From the NCBI GenBank assembly GCA_963995505.1, contig OZ023187.1:2053501-2117500 (forward strand): a stretch of DNA of 64,000 nt, written 5' to 3'. The notes under the pieces are model-generated. The model saw only the letters and a program-made list of their open reading frames with translations. It did no database searches and was not told the origin of the DNA. The translations under genes were made by a program, and so were the position numbers. Source of the stretch: Hypericum androsaemum (taxonomy: Eukaryota; Streptophyta; Magnoliopsida; Malpighiales; Hypericaceae). Shown in pieces: positions 57,601 to 64,000 of the stretch (within the stretch, counting starts at the first letter, position 1; each line of letters opens with the position of its first letter).

Positions 57601-60600
57601 TTATCGAGTAATAGTTTACCCTTCTTAAAATATGGTTTGTTACTTTTAGACTTTATTGTTCACGTTCATTTAGAATTTAAAATAATTAGAGTATATAATG
57701 ATATTCAAATATAAGTAACTTTGAAAAGTAAACAAAAGATTAAGCTACCCAAAGGACCAAAGCTATCAAATGTAATTGTAAAGGGAAAAAGGGCCCCTCA
57801 AAAAAAAGAGGGGGGAGGGGAAAGAGTGAGGAAATGATACCTTAAAGTCAAAGGTAATATCAAATCAAAATTTTCCTAATTAAAAGGTAATATCAAAAGA
57901 GAAAAGATAGCTTTACATAAAAAAGAAGAAGAGAAAACAGAAAAGATAGCAAAAAGCAAAAAAGTATAAATGGTGGGATTGAGAATCACAGACACTAGAT
58001 CTTGGCGTATCTTGTATTAGCCACATGCCTGTCCTAAATCGTACAGGCCCAGCCCTGGACTGAAGCTGACATCCCATGACATGGTTTTCAAAGATATGAC
58101 GTACACCCACAAACATTTTTTTTCATTATCAAATAGTATCTGATTTACGGACAGACTAATTAAAATTATCAGAATAATTTTTTTTTTGGTGGTGAAAAGG
58201 GTATCAGAATAAAATATTTGAAACGTGTGTTGCGTACCCACACTTTTGGGCTACAAACTGGGGTTTCCGGCAAACAACTGGGTTTCTTTCAACGACTGTA
58301 ATTCTTTTTTTTTTCTCTTTTTTTCAAGACAAATAGTTGACCTCATACTTGCCCGAATTACGGGTAATGTGGGTCTGGCTGTGTTTGTATGTACTGATTA
58401 TCATTGCAAAAAAAAAGTTATAGTATTACCGATGATACTCTTTTTTATACTGATTTCTTTACTAGGCTTGCGTAATTTTGTGATTGCCATTCTCTTCAAA
58501 ACCTGATTAGTTAAAACAATTTTCTAATTGCATATTAGTTATCCACTAACATTTCACAACAAAGAAAATCTAGTCCTCTTCTTGTACAATTCTTTAGTAC
58601 CATCTAAATAAGGCGTTAATGCATCAAATTCAATTAAAACTTGGAAGTTAAATATATTTAGATGCATCAAATCAACTATCATAAAAAAATTGTTTTAACT
58701 TAATCGAGAAATATCGAATTTGAACAATTTAAAATACATCATAGTTATTTACTTATTTGAAGAGCTTTGTTATATATTCTACTTACTTGAATCTCTATAA
58801 TAGTCTACCAATAAGTGTATGATATATAAAAAAGCTACAGGTTACAACTTTCCATCTTGTTCCAATATCCTATTGCGCACTTTCCACGAACTTGCCTTTT
58901 GATTTTCTTTTGGTGAATTTAAATTTAGGTGGATTGTTCTAAACGTCGAATTTTAGACAATTTTGGATTTTGTTTCTCTACCAAACCAGGTTTTTTCATT
59001 TTCGCCTTAAGACAATGGGTAGACGAATTTTTAAGAATTATAATCTCATACTTTTGCACTAAGCAATGTGAGATTCTCAACACGCTCTTTCAAACAAAAC
59101 CCATCCGACCAAAATTGCACGGACTTTGACTTCACCAAAGTGCAATAAATGGAGTCGTACGACCACAATAATGACACGAGATCAATCCGTTCTGATGTCA
59201 TATTAGAATTCTAATATCCAATCCAAACTCTTAAAATAATAAGTAGGTAAATTTTTAAGACTTATAAACTTCCTACCACTCTTTCACTAACGGGTAGCTT
59301 CAAGCATGAAACAGGTGAGCCAAGAAGTTCATTCCCTTGAGGTTGGCTTAAGGAACTCATTAAAGGCGATGACGTTTCGGCCTTCTCGTATTCTGGGCTA
59401 TCACCTCATCATCTAATTGCTCAAAATTGAAATCGAAAGATCTAATTAAATTATAACGATTTACTGTTTGATGAACATTATTGAGTAATTAAATACACAC
59501 ATAAAACTCTAAAGTTTCGATATTTTTTTTTCTTTCACTTGTTTTCGAACTTATGTGTATATTTGCACCCAGCACAAAGATCAGACAGTAACCTATAATT
59601 TGAATTTTAAATATCTAGTTAAACTATAATGATTGAAGTTGAATTTGAAACATCTAGTTAAAGTTGAACGATTGATTGTTTGATGAAGATTGAGTAATTA
59701 ACTATACATGCAAACTCAAGCATCGTGTACATTATTTGTCCTAGCACAAAGATCAGATAGTAATCTGTAATTTGGAAATTTGCAAGTGGGCCCCTGTGTG
59801 TTTTTTTTCTGCACCAATTATTATATATGTAAACTTCCGGGATTCTTCCTTCCATGGTCGGTCCCACCTAGTCAGCGACCCGTGACCTGTACCCTTTTTG
59901 TATTTTTAGGAAAGCTGCAAGAAACTTCCTACTCACGACTTTGAAAGAGATGTCCATTGAGGCTAATATATATATATATATATATATATATCCATAACTG
60001 GAACAAAATGGAAAGAAACAACACCCATTAGAGATGGAGTTTTTGTACATAGAAGCCGGTTAAATAGAATTATTAAGTTCTGAAATTTAGTCTGATTAAT
60101 CGTTTTAGTAGATATTTTGTAGAAGAAGTACGGGAATAATGATGGTGAGCATCTGCCCGCTCCTAGGCAGAACCAAGGACTATTGCCTTCTTGGAGCAGG
60201 TGGTTAACTAAGGTAAGAAAATGTTTAAGGTCAAAGATCGGTGCCATCTCTATCACTGCGACAGCTACTTAATGTGTATTAATGGAGCATCTGGTTTTGT
60301 TTTTGTGGGGTTGCAAGATCTCTGCTTGTGAAAAGAATTGTAATTCATGTGTATGAATCGTAAAAGTTACAATGATATTTTGTTTGTTAAAATTACTATA
60401 TTTAGGAAGAAAATACACCACTTATTGTGAATATCAAAACATTAATATGATATAAAAATATGTTGATCTCGAACTTATCATCGTTACCACATGATCCTAT
60501 TTATTGCATGTGTACTGGATTAATTTTGTTTCACAGGTCAATTTCACCGTTCACCATGAGAGCATGGCATGAAATCTTAATTTTTTTTGGCGGGGGTCAT

Positions 60601-60963
60601 AAGATCTACTCATTTGGATAGAGAGTTAGCAATTGTGATTTTGCAAAAAAAATTTATTTTGATTACCCCACTTTTGTTTCGAATTCTCGGATTGCGCTTT
60701 TACTGTGATAACAACAGGTTCCGTCTGGGATATCGGGAGAGCAAGAATTCAAAATTTTAAAAATAAATTAAAAAATATAAAATTTTAAATCCAAAATTTT
60801 AAAAATAAATAAAAAATAGGCGTTTATGAATTTGAGAAAGACAACGAGAGAAGATAAAGAGATTGAAAGGAGAGATGTCAATTAGAATTTAACATTAAGA
60901 TTTGTTATTTGGAGATGTCGAGCACTTATAAATTATTTGTTATTGTAGTGTGTGAAGAAAAAA
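57601..60963. other. AT-rich spacer with TA microsatellite and direct repeats
   Basis: No supported gene. A (TA)n run lies at about 59967-59991. A direct repeat pair, about 59400-59600 and 59625-59780, shares TGTTTGATGAA, TTGAGTAATTAA, AGCACAAAGATCAGA and AGTAA-CT-TAATTTG. Both look like degraded non-coding repeats. The stretch 57960-58110 is slightly GC-richer, without a readable gene. Confidence 0.5.
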
Positions 60964-61146
60964 AGGTAAATTACCCTCTTGTCCGTGGTATTTGGTCATC
61001 CTCCCCCTGGGTTTCCGAAAATAATTTTACCGTCCTCCGTCTTTGATTTTAGATACTCTCGGGTGCCTGGTTGACGTTAACACCTATTTTTTTTTATTTT
61101 TTGTCATAGAAATGACCAAAATAATCCTAACCAATAAAAACTAAAA

Positions 61147-61990
61147 GAACAAATTACCCTCAGGTCTCTGGAGTTTGTTTAAATTATTATTTTACTCCCT
61201 TTTGTTTCGAAATTGAAACTTGGATCCTCCTAGTTTGCTTTTATAGTACTCTCAAGTCCATCACTGATGTCAGCATTTTTAATATTTATAAAAAGATAAT
61301 TTTACCCTTCAAAAAGGGACCCATCTTCAACCTTCAACTCCAGCCTGGTGCCGTCCGAGGCCTCTTGACGACCTACTGGCATTTCTCGCGTACCACCTTC
61401 GTCCGACGGCGAGGACAGTTTCTCGCGTGGCCTCAGCGGTCGCTTCTGCCGCGTCCTAAGCCGAGCCGGTCAAGCCGCCGGTTCTGAAGTCTCGCCTCAA
61501 GAGGCTCTTCAACAGGCAGTTCCCAAGCGTGCTGAAGATCTCCCCCGTGGACAAGCCAGCCGCCGGCGAGCAGCCATCATTCCCGGTGGCGAAGGACGCC
61601 GAATCCAGCTTGAGAGGTTTCCCCAATTTCAATTTCAATTTTGATGTCCGCTGCCCGAGGACCATACCACCTTCGTCCAGGCGTTTCTCGCGTCCAGGAA
61701 ATTGAGTTTGTCTCGAGGAGTCACACTTGCAGTGTCCCGCCTTCAGGGCTTCGTCGGTCCTTGAACAACGGTGGCGGTGACCCAAGCTTGGGCCGGAGAA
61801 GAGGTGGACGAAGGTTGAAGATGGGTCGAAGGGTATAATTGATATTTTAAAAATATTACAAATGATGACATCAGCGATGAACCTAAGAGTACAATAAAAG
61901 CAAATTAGGGGACTAAAATTTTGATTTTGAAACAGCAGGGAGTAAAACAGTAATTTAAACAAACCCCAGGGACCAGAGGACAATTTGCTC
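61147..61990. mobile_element. Nested TIR element, 844 bp, perfect 9-bp TSD
   Basis: Ends GAACAAATTACCCTC and (complement) GAGCAAATTGTCCTC. The TIRs of about 190 bp share GGTTTGTTTAAATTA-type, TTTTACTCCC, TTTGCTTTTAT-GTACTCT and GACCCATCTTC-type blocks. AAACTAAAA flanks both sides (61138-61146 and 61991-61999). It is a Mutator-type non-autonomous element carrying a GC-rich gene fragment. Confidence 0.9.
61463..61640 (+). pseudogene. Captured gene fragment, possibly DUF506 (PDDEXK-like) N-terminus
   Basis: The GC-rich plus frame reads EPVKPPVLKSRLKRLFNRQF, then PSVLKISPVDKPAAGE and a Lys-Asp stretch. Basic KSRLKRLF-RQF starts occur in some plant DUF506 proteins, whose biochemical role is unknown. 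The piece is about 60 residues, with no start or continuation. The match is from memory and weak; the fragment status is firmer, since it lies within TIRs. Confidence 0.35.
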
Positions 61991-62849
61991 AAACTAAAAA
62001 CTATCTTCTTTAACTTCTAAACATCCGAGAACAAGCCGACGGGTGGTTGAGAAGAGTCCAGTTGCCGCTCTCTGGACGAGTCCGTCACGGAGGGGCCGAG
62101 GAGCGGGAGCTTTGAAGATCTGGAAACGGGTGACTTCCTCGAGGAGGATAGGGTCACAGCGAGATGATCAAAGAAGGGGGTTTTGAGGGGGATGGGAGGA
62201 GTGTTTGGGAAATTTGTTTGGATTTGAGCCAAGGTGTTTTAATTTGGTTGCAGCTTGTTCTTTTTTTTTATATTAAGGATGAATTTCTGAGTTGGGGATA
62301 AATTTTTGGGTTGAAGTGTTCTTGGGTTGGGGTTAGAGGAGATCAAATTTTTTTTTGTTAAAGGGCATAAAAGTTATTTCTTTGAAAAAAAAGTGTTGAT
62401 ATCAGACAGGGACCTGAGAATATCTAAAATCAAAAACGGGGATGGTAAAATTATTTTCGGAAATCCAGAGATCCGACGAGAAGAATGCCCAAAAACACTA
62501 GGGACAATAGGGTAATTTACCCAAAAAATATATTGGTTGCGACACACATGAGCTTTTTTTATCATTATCTCAAAAAATTAGGGCTTGGTCTCAATTTTTT
62601 TTGGTTCTTGTTCTGGACCAGATTTTTTGGTTTGGTTCAGTTTGATTATGTGGTTCTTGTTTTTTTTCTCACCTCTACTCTTATGTTATGTTTATTTACA
62701 ATATCTGAATACTTATTCAATCGACTAATTCAAATTTAAACAAAATTGTTGAAATTCGACAAACATCTTTTAACAAATATTTAATATTTCCACCTTCTGA
62801 CTCGAAATTTTGGTTAATTCTTACTATGTTATGATGCAAACGAGGCGTA

Positions 62850-63060
62850 ATAAAGAAAGCTCGAGAAGTTTCCAGCGTATTCAAAGTCGCAGCAAGAAGG
62901 TTAGATCTCGGGCCTCTCTATGGGCCTAAGCCCATTAATAATCATCTCTGGAACCTTCGACTCGATTAAAAAATCTCCGAAAAGTACCAGATTGCCCTCC
63001 CTTCGCACTTTAAATAACCCCTCCACCTCCACCTCCACCTCCACCTCCAACTCGTAACCA
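62850..63060 (+). promoter_or_regulatory. Heat-shock-like promoter
   Basis: Two heat-shock element cores of the type GAA-nn-TTC occur: GAAGTTTC (62865-62872) and GAACCTTC (62951-62958). A TATA-like TTTAAATAA (63009-63017) follows, then a CCACCT microsatellite (63020-63050) as a possible leader. GGGCC motifs lie near 62911-62932. Transcription would run rightward. No heat-shock gene follows inside the window, because a TIR element begins at about 63085. Confidence 0.5.
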
Positions 63061-63084
63061 ATTCAAGTAAACCATAAAAGAAAC

Positions 63085-64000
63085 GGATAATTATGCTCAG
63101 GTCCCTGTAATTTGGCGTCCCTTCTTCTGGGACCCCTATATTTTCGAAATCATTCTTGAAGTCCCCAAAATTTGGTTTTAGAGACTATCGGGTTCCTGAG
63201 GTTCTTTTTTTATTTTTGGTCATAGAAATGACCAAAATACTCTTAAACAAAAAATAAAAAATTACCTTCTCCAACCTTTGGCCAAAAATACCAACAACCA
63301 AAAACCAACTCAAAACCAAGATTAAACTAACTAAAATCAAGAACATTAAGAAAAAAAACTCAAACAGAGAGAAGCCAAATCTGAAGAAAGCCAGATCTAA
63401 ACTCGACCGCCATTGCTTCTCTCTCTCTCTAACCCGACCGGATTGCGAATGGAGGAGGCGTTCCCGATCGTCCCGCTTAGCCCTGATGAGATCTACCTCC
63501 TCCCCTGCCCTACCTCTTCCTCCTCTTCTGTCCTACCCCTTCCTGCTCCGGAGCCGGAGTGCTCCTGGTCCCTGTACAACAATCTCCTCAACGACACGCT
63601 CTACAACGCCTCCGAGACTCACCCCGATGGTGCTGCGCAATCGGAGGATGCAGAATCCACAAAGGAAGGGGAGGTCTCTCCGAGGAAGACGATGAGCCGG
63701 CCGATGAGGGCACACCTAGCATCTGGGGCGTGGAGCCTGAGCAGGGAGCAAGGGATAAAGCTGATGTCCTCGCCGACGCCAACACGAGCAAGCTCCGCGG
63801 CGGGAAGCTTGACCTCCACCGGCGGCCAGGGAGTTCGAGCCAATATCAGCGGCGGTGTCGAACAAGTCATCGACATTGAAGGGCAGATCCATTCTCTCTT
63901 CTCCCTCCCTCTGCTCACCTAGGGGCAGATCCGTTCTCCTGGCCGCCGGGACGAGCAGGTCGACGACGTGGGAGCCTGACACTGCCGAAGCTCGTTCTCC
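63085..64000. mobile_element. Left part of another TIR element, running off the window
   Basis: GGATAATTATGCTCAGGTCCC, then TTTTCGAAATCATTCTTGAAG, TTGGTTTTAGAGACTATCGGG and GGTCATAGAAATGACCAAAAT follow the pattern of the TIRs at 60964 and 61147 in order. The interior from 63410 is GC-rich and coding-like. The right end must lie past 64000, so the class is inferred from one end only. Confidence 0.65.
63449..63922 (+). CDS. GC-rich ORF in a TIR element, unknown, 157 residues
   Basis: ATG at 63449 gives MEEAFPIVPLSPDEIYLLP, a Ser/Pro-rich stretch, SWSLYNNLLNDTLYN and an acidic-basic mixed rest, stop at 63920-63922. The first 70 residues look like real coding sequence. After about residue 75 another plus frame (GLSEEDDEPADEGTPSIWGV) looks equally protein-like, so a frameshift may lie near 63660. 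I do not recognise the family. Probably a captured host-gene fragment, but a resident gene cannot be ruled out. Confidence 0.4.
   Translation: MEEAFPIVPLSPDEIYLLPCPTSSSSSVLPLPAPEPECSWSLYNNLLNDTLYNASETHPDGAAQSEDAESTKEGEVSPRKTMSRPMRAHLASGAWSLSREQGIKLMSSPTPTRASSAAGSLTSTGGQGVRANISGGVEQVIDIEGQIHSLFSLPLLT

Larger units (their letters stand above)
60964..62522. mobile_element. TIR element hosting a second TIR element
   Basis: Left end AGGTAAATTACCCTCTTGTCC pairs with the right end, complement of GGGTAAATTACCCTATTGTCC. The match continues (TTTCCGAAAATAATTTTACC, TTTGATTTTAGATA) for about 170 bp. A 9-bp TSD is not convincing (both flanks are A-rich). The element at 61147-61990 is inserted inside. The remaining interior (62000-62330) includes a GC-rich stretch with a minus frame of about 70 codons. 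Confidence 0.8.

Noticed and set aside
60955..62531. 9-bp TSD for the element at 60964-62522
   Set aside because: Flanks are A-rich on both sides but do not match as a defined 9-mer.

Overview
This is a plant nuclear window, most likely from a flowering plant. The evidence is GT-AG introns, plant-only gene families (a DUF3527 protein, inositolphosphorylceramide synthase, plant mobile domain), plant-type Copia, LINE and Mutator elements, and a piece of plastid DNA holding the trnG-UCC 5' exon. I cannot name the species. Gene density is low. One complete-looking host gene, several host-gene fragments and many nested transposons fill the window.

Layout. 1-3.8 kb: intergenic, with a possible edge exon and old direct repeats. 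3.8-5.4 kb: truncated duplicate of the 3' end of the DUF3527 gene. 5.8-6.85 kb: 5' five exons of an inositolphosphorylceramide synthase gene (minus strand), with a nonsense codon and a frameshift. 7.05-12.7 kb: L1-type LINE with an 11-bp target-site duplication (TSD) and a UDP-glycosyltransferase fragment at its 5' end. 13.6-18.2 kb: DUF3527 gene on the minus strand. 18.2-21.4 kb: AT-rich spacer.

21.4-36.7 kb is a three-level nest. An old terminal-inverted-repeat (TIR) element was split by a Copia element (21957-26116, TSD GCCAC) and by a 10-kb Mutator-like element, MULE (26475-36473, TSD GAAAGTTT). The MULE carries a MURA transposase with one internal TGA, a plant mobile domain (MAIN/MAIL1-type) gene, and an intact nine-exon gene for a protein with two tandem HROB/DUF4539-like OB folds. 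That last gene is the most novel content here.

36.9-52.7 kb: a second TIR element is split by a tandem array of a minus-strand Copia family (four LTRs, three bodies, one ACTAC TSD for the whole array). This family has no initiator-tRNA primer-binding site. The 15 bases just after its 5' LTR are complementary to a segment of its own LTR, which suggests self-priming. 53.6-54.2 kb is a diverged relative of that LTR.

55.3-64 kb holds further TIR elements, some with 9-bp TSDs. Several carry host gene pieces: an RNA-binding UBA2-like fragment, a possible DUF506 fragment and an unidentified 157-residue ORF. Here also lie the plastid insertion and a heat-shock-like promoter cut off by a TIR element.

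The genes do not form a pathway. The coherent functional unit is the MULE. I saw no complete nuclear tRNA or rRNA gene and no CRISPR array. Splice sites were read by eye and need transcript support.
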